Assembly: GCA_045588915.1 (NCBI GenBank)
Contig: JAZNFA010000002.1
Coordinates: 1-64,000, forward strand
DNA length: 64,000 nucleotides
Source of the DNA: RGIG8050 sp045588915
Lineage (GTDB): Bacteria; Bacillota; Clostridia; Christensenellales; UBA1242
Direction: 5' to 3'
Made by a program: the position numbers and the translations under genes. The notes under the pieces are model-generated. The model was not told where the DNA came from. It searched no databases and saw only the letters and a list, made by a program, of their open reading frames with translations. Shown piece by piece: positions 16,337 through 26,700 of the stretch. Within the stretch, counting starts at the first letter, position 1. Every line of letters begins with the position of its first letter.

Positions 16337-17836
16337 ATGTTGAAAGTTGCAATTATGGAACTGGGCACAAATCAAATTAAATTGTCGATTGTGCGCATTG
16401 AAGAAAATAAATATTTTGAAGTGGAAAAGGAGTATGCAGAAAGCGTACGAATTGAACAACATTTACAAGAAAATAGTGAGTTAGTTAAGACAGTAAAAAT
16501 TAAAGAATGTATTAACATCTTGCAAATGTATAAACAGATTGCCATTGCCAATGGTGTGACAAAATATCACTGTGTGGCTTCAGCCAATATAACTAAAGCA
16601 AAAAACTATGTTTCTTTCTTGGAAGAGATTAACTCAGATTTGGATTTGGAATTTAAATTGTTAACTGAGGAAGAGGAAATCAATACACTATATACAGCAG
16701 TTGTTAATACAATTGATATTGCTAAAGGGTTAATCGTTTCAGTCGCTTCTTCAAGTACTCGTTTGGTTTATTATTGTCGTCGTGTTGTGTTAAATAGTGC
16801 GACTGTTCCGATGGGGGCAGCAAACTTTACCTCGCTTGATGAGTTTAATAATCTTTTAAAAAGTGCAGGGGAATCATTCGAACAAATTGATCCGGAAATT
16901 CCAGTGATTGGTTCCAGTGAAATCTTTACTGGATTTGCACGCTTGTCACGTAAGAAAACTAAATACCCTTTTGATTTTGATCATAATTATAATAGCGATA
17001 AAAATCACTTTAATGAAATCTTAAATTTCTTAAAAGGTTTAGATGTTGAACGTGGGGCAAAGTTAAAAGGAATTACAGCAAATGGAATTGGCTATTTGAT
17101 GAATGGTATGTCTATTGCTTTGGCTGTAATGGATTATGTAAATTTAAGTAAAATTGTCATTAATCGTTATGGACGTAATGTTGGAATTGCTTATCGTTTG
17201 ACAATGCAAGAAGATGAACGTCCAGTGAATGATGTTTGTATGAGTAGTTTAGAGAACTTAATTTGGGCAAATAATTTGGATTTGGAAAATGCTAAGTATC
17301 AATATCTTTTAGCAAGTACTTTATACTCACAATTAAAAGTCTTACATAAATTGCCTCGTGTTTATACTCGTGTTTTGAAAGCGGCGACACTCTTGTTTAA
17401 TTTGGGTGCAAACATCAATAAACAAAATTTTGGTAAAATTACATATTATGCAATCTTGAATTCAAATCTGTATGGTTTAAGTCATAAGGAAATTGTGATG
17501 GCGGCTTTTGTGGCAAGTTGCCGTAACTGGGATGATTTTATGTTGTCAGAGTGGGTTAAGTATAAAGACTTAATGAGCGATGAAGATTTGATGATTGTTC
17601 GTAAATTAGCAGTGATTGAATCAATGGCCTATATAATTAATTTACGCAACCAAAAAGTCGTTAAAGATATTTCCTGTGATGTTTTGGGTGATAGCGTTAT
17701 TATTAAGTTAATTACTGATACTGATATGAAAAATTTAAAAGTGGATATTGACGCTGCAAAAACTGAAATTTTCCAATTGCAAAAAATCAGTAAGGAATTT
17801 ACTCGTATTTACCAAAAAAACGTGGAAATTTTGTAA
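16337..17836 (+). CDS. Ppx/GppA-like protein with degenerate active site
   Basis: 499 residues. The fold of exopolyphosphatase/guanosine pentaphosphatase is recognisable: MELGTNQIKLSIV in place of DIGSNSxRL; CVASANITKAKN for ATSAxRxAxN; LLTEEEEINTLYTAV for the I-S-G-x-E-E-A segment; VPMGAANFT for the LG-x-x-R-L-T motif; and a C-terminal helical domain (~300-440) like the HD part, with LLFNLGANINKQNFGKITYYAILNSNLYGLSHKEI. But the phosphate-binding DIGGGS motif reads SVASSST and the HD pair is lost (F-N where H-D is expected), so hydrolase activity is doubtful; a binding or regulatory role is possible. It overlaps the nucleoside phosphorylase gene by one base. Confidence 0.75.
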   Translation: MLKVAIMELGTNQIKLSIVRIEENKYFEVEKEYAESVRIEQHLQENSELVKTVKIKECINILQMYKQIAIANGVTKYHCVASANITKAKNYVSFLEEINSDLDLEFKLLTEEEEINTLYTAVVNTIDIAKGLIVSVASSSTRLVYYCRRVVLNSATVPMGAANFTSLDEFNNLLKSAGESFEQIDPEIPVIGSSEIFTGFARLSRKKTKYPFDFDHNYNSDKNHFNEILNFLKGLDVERGAKLKGITANGIGYLMNGMSIALAVMDYVNLSKIVINRYGRNVGIAYRLTMQEDERPVNDVCMSSLENLIWANNLDLENAKYQYLLASTLYSQLKVLHKLPRVYTRVLKAATLLFNLGANINKQNFGKITYYAILNSNLYGLSHKEIVMAAFVASCRNWDDFMLSEWVKYKDLMSDEDLMIVRKLAVIESMAYIINLRNQKVVKDISCDVLGDSVIIKLITDTDMKNLKVDIDAAKTEIFQLQKISKEFTRIYQKNVEIL

Positions 17837-18636
17837 TGGAACAAACACCACCAATTTTAGAATTTTTTGACGATGAGCCAGTGATTAGCCCGTTGACGAT
17901 GCAGGATAAGCCTGTGATTTTAGCACCACAGATTAAAACTGCTATTTGCACATTCCTTTGTGAAAATATTGATCATACAATTTTAGAACCTATATTGGCG
18001 AATTCGCACTTGTTATTTTATGTTTATGGACGTACTGGAAAAATACCTGTTTTCCAATATAAGGATGAATGCTTAATTGTTTTAATGACTGTGGGAAGCC
18101 CTGTGGCTGTTGCTGTGGTGGAGTATTTAAAATGTATTGGAATAGAAAATATTATTGCTTACGGAACGGCAGGTTTGTTGGATGAGCGTGTGCCAGATAC
18201 GGCGTGTGTTTTAATAGAAAAAGCAATTCGTGATGATGGTGCTAGTTATCATTATTTACCAGCCTCTGTCTATGTGGAAACTGATAAGCATTTGACAGAT
18301 TGGCTGGAGTGTTTTTTGTGCAATCGCGAAATGCAAGTTGTGCGTGGAATTACTTGGACAACAGATGCAATGTTTCGTGAGACTTCGGCACAGGTAGCAA
18401 GGCGGCGTCAGCAGGGGGCAATAACAGTGGAAATGGAATGTGCAGGTTTCGCAGCAGCTTGTCTGCGTTTAAAAATGCGTTTTGCTGAATTTGTATTTTT
18501 TAGTGATACGTTGGTTGATGTTAAGAATTGGCATATGTTTGGCGATAAAGAACAACATAATGAACGTCGCTCGTTAAAAGTGGTATTATTACAATCTTTA
18601 TTAAATGATGTACAAAAAATAGACTTGCCTAATTGA
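17836..18636 (+). CDS. Nucleoside phosphorylase (uridine phosphorylase-like)
   Basis: 266 residues. The PNP/UDP fold is clear: VLMTVGSPVAVAVVEYLK, then IIAYGTAGLLDERVPDTACVLIEKAIRDDGASYHY, the purine/uridine phosphorylase phosphate-binding segment with G-T-A-G and R-D-x-x-x-S-x-H-Y, and near the C-terminus AITVEMECAGFAA, the V-E-M-E ribose-binding signature. It phosphorolyses (deoxy)ribonucleosides to base and sugar-1-phosphate in the cytosol; specificity is not decided by what I can see. It starts on the TAATG overlap with the Ppx-like gene, so the two are co-translated, suggesting a joint role in nucleotide or phosphate metabolism (inference). Confidence 0.85.
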   Translation: MEQTPPILEFFDDEPVISPLTMQDKPVILAPQIKTAICTFLCENIDHTILEPILANSHLLFYVYGRTGKIPVFQYKDECLIVLMTVGSPVAVAVVEYLKCIGIENIIAYGTAGLLDERVPDTACVLIEKAIRDDGASYHYLPASVYVETDKHLTDWLECFLCNREMQVVRGITWTTDAMFRETSAQVARRRQQGAITVEMECAGFAAACLRLKMRFAEFVFFSDTLVDVKNWHMFGDKEQHNERRSLKVVLLQSLLNDVQKIDLPN

Positions 18637-18661
18637 GTTAATTCCAATTATTATATAATGT

Positions 18662-20650
18662 ATGCAAAAATTGGGGAAGTGGTTGTTTATTATCTTCGGT
18701 GGTTTAATTCTGACTGCCGTTGTGATGTTGGCACTTGCTAATATTCTGGCAGGTCGCGATGCTTTTAATACATTGGGATTTAGCGATAGCATTTTTAAAA
18801 TGGGAATGTTGCTTGGCCCTTTGGCAATGCTTGCGTTTATCTTATTTAAATATTTGGATGCCGACGGTAAAAAGAAAAAGAAAGGTATTTCACAATACTA
18901 TTCGAACCGTTGGATGACAAACGAGGAACGTGATAAAATTTACATCTACACCAAAGCTTCACAATTAGCATCTTTAAAAAAGACTGGACCTTTGGCGCGC
19001 TTTGAATTGATTGGTAGTGATATTCATATCAATATGGTTTCCAAAGATTTTCACTCGATTATCTTAGGAACAACGGGTGCTGCTAAAACACAAGGTTATG
19101 TTTTCCCTTTCTTATATACATTAGGTTTTTCAAATCAAAAGCCAAATTTGGTTATTACAGACCCTAAGGGTGAAATTTATCACACCTTGGCTGAGAGCTT
19201 GCGCCACCAAGGTTATGATGTTCAGATATTCAACTTAAATGACCCGATTCGTAGTTCGCGTTGGAATCCGTTTGAAAAACCTTGGGATATGTTTCAACGT
19301 GCACAACGCTTAGAGCAAGAAATTCAACGTTACGAAAGCGCTGATCCTGTTAAGATGGGTTTGCGTGTGATTGCTAGTTCTTATCCACCTGTTTGGTATG
19401 CTTTTAACGGTATTGCTTTCCCAACCAAGGAAATGGCTGAAAATGAAATGCGTACTTTACGTCAACAATTGATTTCGGATTCTGAAGCTGATATTAAAGA
19501 TATTTGTTCTGCAATCTGTCCAATTGAAAACGAAAAAGATCCTAGTTGGGAGCAGGGTGCACGTGATTTGATTCAAGGTACTGCGATGGCAATGCTTGAA
19601 GATAGTTTGAATCCGAATCTAGGTATGACACGTGATAAATTTAATTTCTATAATATTTTTAAAATTCTCTCAATTCGTGATAACGATCCACAAGCTGTAT
19701 TCAAAACGATTAAGAATTATTTTGAAGGTCGTGATAAGTTGTCTGTTGCTGCTGCTTTAGCGCAAACAGTTACATCCAATGCTGAAAATACGATGCGTAA
19801 CTTCTTTGGTGTTGTAACTCAAAAATTATCAATGTTTAATGATAAAGGTATTTGTTATATTACCAGTGGTACTGACATTAAATTTAAAGATTTTGCGAAA
19901 AAGCCAACAGCATTCTTCTTGATTATTCCGGATCAAATTAAAGTTCGTCACCCATTAGCTACTTTGTGTATTTCGCAGTTATACAAATCATTAGTTGCCA
20001 GCGCAAACGAACGTGGGGGAAAATTGCCATGGCCAACGTACTTTGTGCTTGATGAATTTGGTAATATGCCAAAGATCAATGACTTTGCAACTGTGATTAC
20101 GGTTTCTCGTTCGCGTGGTATTTTCTTTACACTTGTGTTGCAAGATTATAAACAGCTAGAAACGACGTATGGTCAAGAAACTGCCGTTACGGTGCGTAAT
20201 AACTGTAACCACCAAGTTTTTGTTGGTGTTAATGATACCGATACACGTAAAATGTTCTCTGATTTAATGGGTGATATGGAGATTACAACGGAAAGTACTA
20301 CGGTTAGTACGAATACGGGTAAAGCAGCTAAGGAAGATCCAAAGGGTGGTAGTAAGTCAACTGCAACTAATACGGCAAGTCGTCCTTTGTTACCACCGAA
20401 TGAATTGTTGGATATTGTGCCTGGAAATATCTTTGTTTATTGTTTTACTTTCCATCCGTTACGCAGTAAAGTTACTTTGTTCTATGAATGTTTAAACAAA
20501 GGTGTGATTAGATTGATTCCAACACCAGATGCTTATGTCCCAGGTAAATATTTTGATGAAGCAGCTATTTATTACGATATTCGTCGACGCAATGATATTG
20601 TTATTCGTCGTGTTAATAATGCTGAACGCAAAGATTTGTTTGAATGGTAA
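18662..20650 (+). CDS. VirD4/TraG-like coupling ATPase, orphan
   Basis: 662 residues. Two N-terminal membrane helices (~7-28 and ~45-65) and a basic KKKKKK turn precede a soluble ATPase. Walker A is LGTTGAAKTQ (~136-143, a G-x-x-G-x-x-K-T form with Ala in place of the usual Gly before Lys), then LVITDPKGEIYHTLAE and NPF, an all-alpha insert (~235-330), and Walker B FVLDEFGNMPKINDFATVITVSRSRGI (Asp ~464, Glu ~465) with LQDYKQLETTYG. This is the T4SS coupling-protein family (PF02534 type), which feeds DNA or protein to a type IV secretion channel. No relaxase, VirB4, VirB6 or other conjugation gene is in the window. It lies just upstream of a giant surface-protein gene. A TATAAT lies at 18654-18659. 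Confidence 0.88.
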   Translation: MQKLGKWLFIIFGGLILTAVVMLALANILAGRDAFNTLGFSDSIFKMGMLLGPLAMLAFILFKYLDADGKKKKKGISQYYSNRWMTNEERDKIYIYTKASQLASLKKTGPLARFELIGSDIHINMVSKDFHSIILGTTGAAKTQGYVFPFLYTLGFSNQKPNLVITDPKGEIYHTLAESLRHQGYDVQIFNLNDPIRSSRWNPFEKPWDMFQRAQRLEQEIQRYESADPVKMGLRVIASSYPPVWYAFNGIAFPTKEMAENEMRTLRQQLISDSEADIKDICSAICPIENEKDPSWEQGARDLIQGTAMAMLEDSLNPNLGMTRDKFNFYNIFKILSIRDNDPQAVFKTIKNYFEGRDKLSVAAALAQTVTSNAENTMRNFFGVVTQKLSMFNDKGICYITSGTDIKFKDFAKKPTAFFLIIPDQIKVRHPLATLCISQLYKSLVASANERGGKLPWPTYFVLDEFGNMPKINDFATVITVSRSRGIFFTLVLQDYKQLETTYGQETAVTVRNNCNHQVFVGVNDTDTRKMFSDLMGDMEITTESTTVSTNTGKAAKEDPKGGSKSTATNTASRPLLPPNELLDIVPGNIFVYCFTFHPLRSKVTLFYECLNKGVIRLIPTPDAYVPGKYFDEAAIYYDIRRRNDIVIRRVNNAERKDLFEW

Positions 20651-20665
20651 GCATTGTGATTTGAT

Positions 20666-20694
20666 TTGACGATATCAAATATTAAAATTATAAT
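20666..20694 (+). promoter_or_regulatory. Promoter of the 2,622-residue surface-protein gene (shared type 1)
   Basis: -35 TTGACG (20666-20671), 17-bp spacer, -10 TATAAT (20689-20694), followed by TTAACCATACTA. The -35 sits between arms of an inverted repeat, ATTTGAT (20659-20665) and ATCAAAT (20674-20680), which could be an operator. The leader then has TTGGGGGAA (20709-20717) as ribosome-binding site before the ATG at 20723. The promoter and leader elements recur before the 6,730-residue gene. Confidence 0.85.
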
Positions 20695-20722
20695 TTAACC
20701 ATACTATGTTGGGGGAATACAA

Positions 20723-23700
20723 ATGAAGTATGGCCGTGGTAGAGTTATTGCGCTAACTGTTTTGAGCATAGCGATGGCTTTAGCTTTGTTTTGTACTGGC
20801 TATATTATCGATTTAAGAAATTTTACTTCACGAGCTGTGAATAATGAATTGTTTATCGATAATCCAAATTATGTTCCAACTTTTGATGACTTGTATGAAC
20901 GTGTTCCTTTTTCGGTTGTTGATACGGGCTCAGTTACTTTGGGGCAAAGTACTAATTTAACTTTGTTAGAAGAGCGTTATTCTCGTGGTGTTTTGACCGA
21001 GTTCTTAAATGCAAGTTCTAAACTTTCTTACCAAGAACTGCAAAAAAAACGCAACGAAGGTTATCCTCGTCCAATTTTTGATGCGAGTGAAATGCGTACA
21101 ATTGCCAATGGTAAGGGTAATACGAATGAGATACCAGTAGTAATGTTAGATCCATATAATTATGACGATATTGTCTTGTTTGAATTAACTAACCTAGTTG
21201 ATGTGCCAACAAATTTATCAATTACACGTGATGGTGTTTCTTTAGAAAATTTAATTTGTACTGTAGATGCGACTTTGGCGGCTGACCAAGTATATGCTGG
21301 AATTCCAGATCATTCTTTAGTGGGAATGAGTTCAATATTATCGGACGCAGATGGCAATGACTTATTGAGTATTGTTTTTAAACCAAGTACAAAGGTTGCT
21401 GCTGGTTATGTTGTTGAAATTAAAGATTTAGAAAGTAACTTCTTTTATCGAATCAACGAAACAATGCAGTTAGAAGAAATTAGAACGATTGAAAATGGAA
21501 CGACCGAGCTTTACAATGATAATGGTGTTTTAGTTTATCGTGTGGAAAGAAATAATAATGAAGTAAAAGTATATATAAAGAATACAGCTGATTTGTTGGG
21601 TGCAGTAACTTATAAAGAAGAAGAAAATCAACTCATCAATTATGGAATCGGAGCAGTTGCCTACAATAGTAATGCTTTGCGTGGTATGTTCCAGGAAGAA
21701 GGTTTTTACCAGATTACGTTTAAGCAAAAAATTCCAACTGGTGATGGTATTTTAACCGAAATCGACGTAGCTTTTGCTTTTGTGATTGCTAATAAAATGA
21801 ATTATATGGACTTTCCACGTTTTAATACAGAAAATCGCGTTCGTGGAAATGCAGAAATTTACAACTATTCTTATGAAGGTGATTTTCCTGTCGTAGAATA
21901 TTCATCTTATTATTTCGATGTCCAAATTCAATCAACAGAAAAGTATGGTCAAAATGATCCAACGTATGGTGAACGTGAATTGCGTTTTTACAATATCGGT
22001 GAATACCAAATGGTTTCTCAGTTGCAATGCTATAATGCGTACCTTGCAGGTCGTGACCAAGAATTTAACAACCGTGGAGTTAGTAAAGGGTTTATTTCTT
22101 TAAAACGTTATTTGCCATATTCAAGTGTTTTAAATATTTTGGGTTTTCAAGCTTATTACGGTGGTCAACATACTAATAGCCAATATAATGGTCCATTACC
22201 ATTTTACGACGATGAAGATATAAATAAAAGCAGTGATATTTCCACAGTGGTGCGCAATGCTGGTATGCTGGCGATTGATGCTGGTTTCGATGTGACGAGT
22301 ATGACAGAAAGTGACGCATTAAATTATTCAAATCAATTAGCAAATTATCTAACTTCAAAAGAAATTAAACCAGTCAAAACAAATTTCCCACCCGTTAAAA
22401 TGTATGGAAATGTACCACACGCAACTGGCCCAGGTTCTAATGGCGAAGCGGCTGTTGTTTTATCCAGTGTTGCTTATAAAGCTGCGTATGGTAAAAATGC
22501 AAATGAATGGCAAAGTTCTTTAATGGAAGTTGGTGCTCCCTTTGAAGCAGCAGGACAATATGTAGTAACAGCTTATTTCAAAGTTAATAATCAAATTTGT
22601 CAGCAAATTTTCTTTTTTGAAATTGTTAATTCTGTAAATATTGTTTTTGACGTAACTGATGCTCTTGGTAATACAAAAACTTATTATGCCGGGGAATTAG
22701 AATTAAATCACGTTGAAGGAAATAAAGTTGCTATCAGTTATGATGGAAACCATAAATTAGGACAATTTGAAGTACCTCCAACAATTACCTTGGCTTATGC
22801 GCCTTTTGGTGAATTAGTTTTTGTCGAACAAAGTATTCCAACACAAGAGGGTGGTGCTTTTAATTTTGATTTAAATCCTGGTCAGTATCGTTTAACGGTT
22901 AAATATGGCGCACACAGTAAATCGGTAACAGTATTTAGTATTATTGTTGATGACACGTTGGCGACTGGCATAAAGGCAAATACGAGTGCAAAATGTTTAA
23001 CTGGGTTGCCAGAAAATATTGCAGTGGTAGGGGCAGGTAAGGTTAATTTAACTTGGGATCATAAAACAAGTGGCGTTAATTTTACTAACGTGCTTTATGA
23101 ATTTTACGAAATAAATTTAGAAAATGTCGGAATTGATCCAAATGATGATCGCAATTATTTTACTGCAACTAACGAAATTAATTTAATGAAAATTTCTAAT
23201 TTGTATTCGGCATATGCATTTTCGGAAATTGCTTCAAAACCAAATAATGGTTTTGTTCCTGTGAAGACAAATGATGGTTGGACGATTGAAGAAACTTTTG
23301 ATGCTGCTGGTCTTCATCGCTTTACATTCATAGATGATGTTGGAAATGAAACTGAATTTATTTTAATCATTGATGATAGTACACCAACTTTTGTCCAAAG
23401 TGGGAATAAACCTGGCATCAATAGTAATGTTGTTAATTTTGATTCTGATGTTGGTGTTTATGTTGGTTTTGGTCGAAAGAAATTGATTCCTGGTCAAGAT
23501 ATGTTTAATGATTTGGGTAATGATATTAAAAATCATTTTACCAATGCAAATGTTTTGACAGTTGATAGTCGATATATAATGGGTGTTTATCGCAATATAA
23601 CTTCGCTAGGTATTGGCATTGAACGTGTTGAATGGAGTGTGTCGGGTGATCTTTATCAAGATATCAGCAGTGAAGATTTTAATAATGGTTATGTGCTTTT

Positions 23701-26700
23701 GAAAGAAGAGGGTACTTATTTCTTCCGTGTAACTGATGCATTAGGTAACGTGGGTGAATACTACATTATGGCTACTCACGATGGATGTTTGGGTAGGGTT
23801 TATGCTGAAAAGGCAAGACCAAAAATTTCAACCGAAAATAATCTCAATGGACGTGGTATAACGACGGAACAACCAGAAATTTACACCAGCCTAGTTACAA
23901 GTAGTGGTGGTATGACAAATCGTCCATTTGTTACTTTTTCGTTTGAGCAAAAGGATTATAATGAACCTTTCTGTGTTGATAAAGTTTATTTACAATATTA
24001 TCCGATGACTTATCAAACGATGTCCAGTATTGATCCAACAGAACCAAACCCAAATTATCCTTTTTCGGACAAGCAATTAAACAATCCTATTGAAAAAGGT
24101 ATACATGTTTTTGCTCATCAAGATAATGAAGATGGGTTAATCTATACTTATGAAGATTCAGATGCTGATAATACAATTCGTTTAGTTTTATTTAACAACA
24201 GCACAACGACACCGTCTGGTATGTATATTATTACGCGCTTGTATCAAAGTACACAAGGTGAAGATCCAGTAGCTCGTGACTATTATTTTATCGTTGATAA
24301 TCAAAAAATGCTTTATTATGCAGAAGGAGATAATCCTTATCAAACAACAATGAAAGTTGATTTTGCGAATGCGCAAAATGATCCCAAAGCTAAAAAAGCT
24401 GACGCAAAATACTTTTATCAAAATAATAATGAAATTAACAGTGATCGTACTGCTTGGGTAACAGGTTTCAAGAGTAAATATTCGTATAAACACGACAGCA
24501 CTGTTTATAGTTTTGAAAAAGATAAAGCTAATTTCAACTTTATCGCAGATAGCTTAATTCCGAATGTTTCAACTTGTGACTTTGTTTTCCCATCGGTAAC
24601 ACCACGTTTTAGTTATATATATGACAATCAAACATTCGATTTAGGCGCAGGGGAAGGTACTTGGGGTGTTGGTGATCCAGCAATGCACGGCGACAGTTCG
24701 CTTTATAAACTGGTGATTACAGATGATGCACGCAATATTTCGTGTATGTTGACAAATGGTAATGTTACAGAGTTAAAGGATGATGAAAGTGCTCCGACAA
24801 GTGCAAACTTTGATTATTTGTTATTAAATTTAGATTTAGGTCGTGGGACAAGGGCTGAAATACAAATTAGCGATGATAAAATAATTACCAATTCAAAAAT
24901 GCAATATGATGGTCAAAATTATTTTTATGTTATTGATCCTATGGAAATCGAACAATTAAAATTTAGTTTTGTCAGTGATCCAGAAAGTATGTTTGTTGAC
25001 GTAAATATAGCTGAAACTGTATCAAGTTGGACTTCAAGTGGTTTTATGCAACCAGTTAGTTTTAGAATTCCAACACCAATTGATAATCGTTATACTTTTG
25101 ATATCTTGAATGATTATTTAAGTGGTAGAGTAATTGAAAATGGTGCAAGTTTGTCAGTAACCTTGAAAACAACAGAAGATCCTACAAAAGATCCTACAAA
25201 AAATAAATATGCAACCACTAAATATATGATTTTATTTGATACGGAAAAACCAAACTATAATTTAAGTCATATTAAAGATGGTGATAACTTGGCATGTACA
25301 ATGAAGGATTCTGAGTTGCCAGGTGACTATGTATATGGGTTAAGTAACACTTATGTTTTTGCTTCGGAACAAGGTTCTAATCGTTATTTAGACACGAAAA
25401 CAATTACTTATCGTGAAGTTGATTACAGTGGAGATGGAACGCAATCGGCTGTGCCATTCAAATTATACACGGGTGCAAAAAACGAAAAACCAATTCCATT
25501 TGCAACTTTGGTTGGTTTGCATGATAACGAAATGAAATATTTTATTATTACTGAGATTGACTATACAGGACACACTGTAGATTATATGGTTCAAGTTCAA
25601 GGTGATAATTATGTCAATAATATTTCTTTTATTGGTGCAATTACTGACGAAAATGCAGAAGTCCAGATTGGTAGTGAAATGCACGCTTCGGAATCTAGTG
25701 TCCATCAGTTCTTTTTAAATAATAATTCATTTAAATTTGTTAATGGCGACGATTATTATAGTGTTTTAGGAAGTACAGCAAGTTGGCATATTGGTAGTGA
25801 TATTGGGACAGGGGCAAAGAGTGAAGCAAATTTAATTAAGGCTTTAAATAATTGGATCAATATTGCAACCGAGAATGGTACGAAATGTTCGTATACTCTA
25901 TATGACCGTATTGGTGAAGTAGAGGTTTTTGAGTTTTACAATATTCGTGAAAACGCAGCACAAATTCAACTTGATTGTTTTCAAGCTGGTGCAAGTAGTA
26001 CAGTAATCACGGCAACGGTAACAAACTATAATAGTTTGCCAAAAATTTTATTCGATGAAGGGTTGTCTTCCTTGTTTAAAATGACCGTACAAGACATTAC
26101 AACACCTGAAGTTTCTTCTGATGTTTATTTCTCGTTAGATGGTACATCTATTCAGGGATTTGACGTTTCTCACGATTTAATCATTACGCTTACTGACCCA
26201 TTTGGTCGTGTCAGCATCACGGAATATCACCAACAAACGAAGAGTACGATTAACTTCAAAGTTTATGGTAATACAGTAAATCAAGATAATGTAATATATC
26301 TTGGTGATGAACGTGGTGTTGAATTTAGTTATTTACGTACAGCATATAGTGTTTTGATTTATAATGCTGGAACAGGCGAATTGTTATCTGATTTACAATC
26401 CTTTATTAGTAACGATATGATTAGCTATCATTTTGTTCCAACTAAAGGTTCGACAACAATTGAACAATATCGTATTGTCGCAACTGGGCGTGCAAGTGGT
26501 GCAATTTTGTTTGACCAAACATTTGTGTTTGATACACGCTTACCAATTGTTGATTGGAAAAATGCAAGTGACCAATCTATTGATGTAGAAGGACAAACTT
26601 TTGTTAGTGATGTCTGTTTAGATATTACCAATAGTTTAGTGGCGACAACTTTCCCAGTTACCATCTCTTATACACGTACCTTTGATGATAAAATTGAGTA

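Noticed and set aside
18662..20650. Integrative conjugative element boundary
   Set aside because: No integrase, relaxase, att-like direct repeats or tRNA target was seen; only the VirD4-like gene suggests it.
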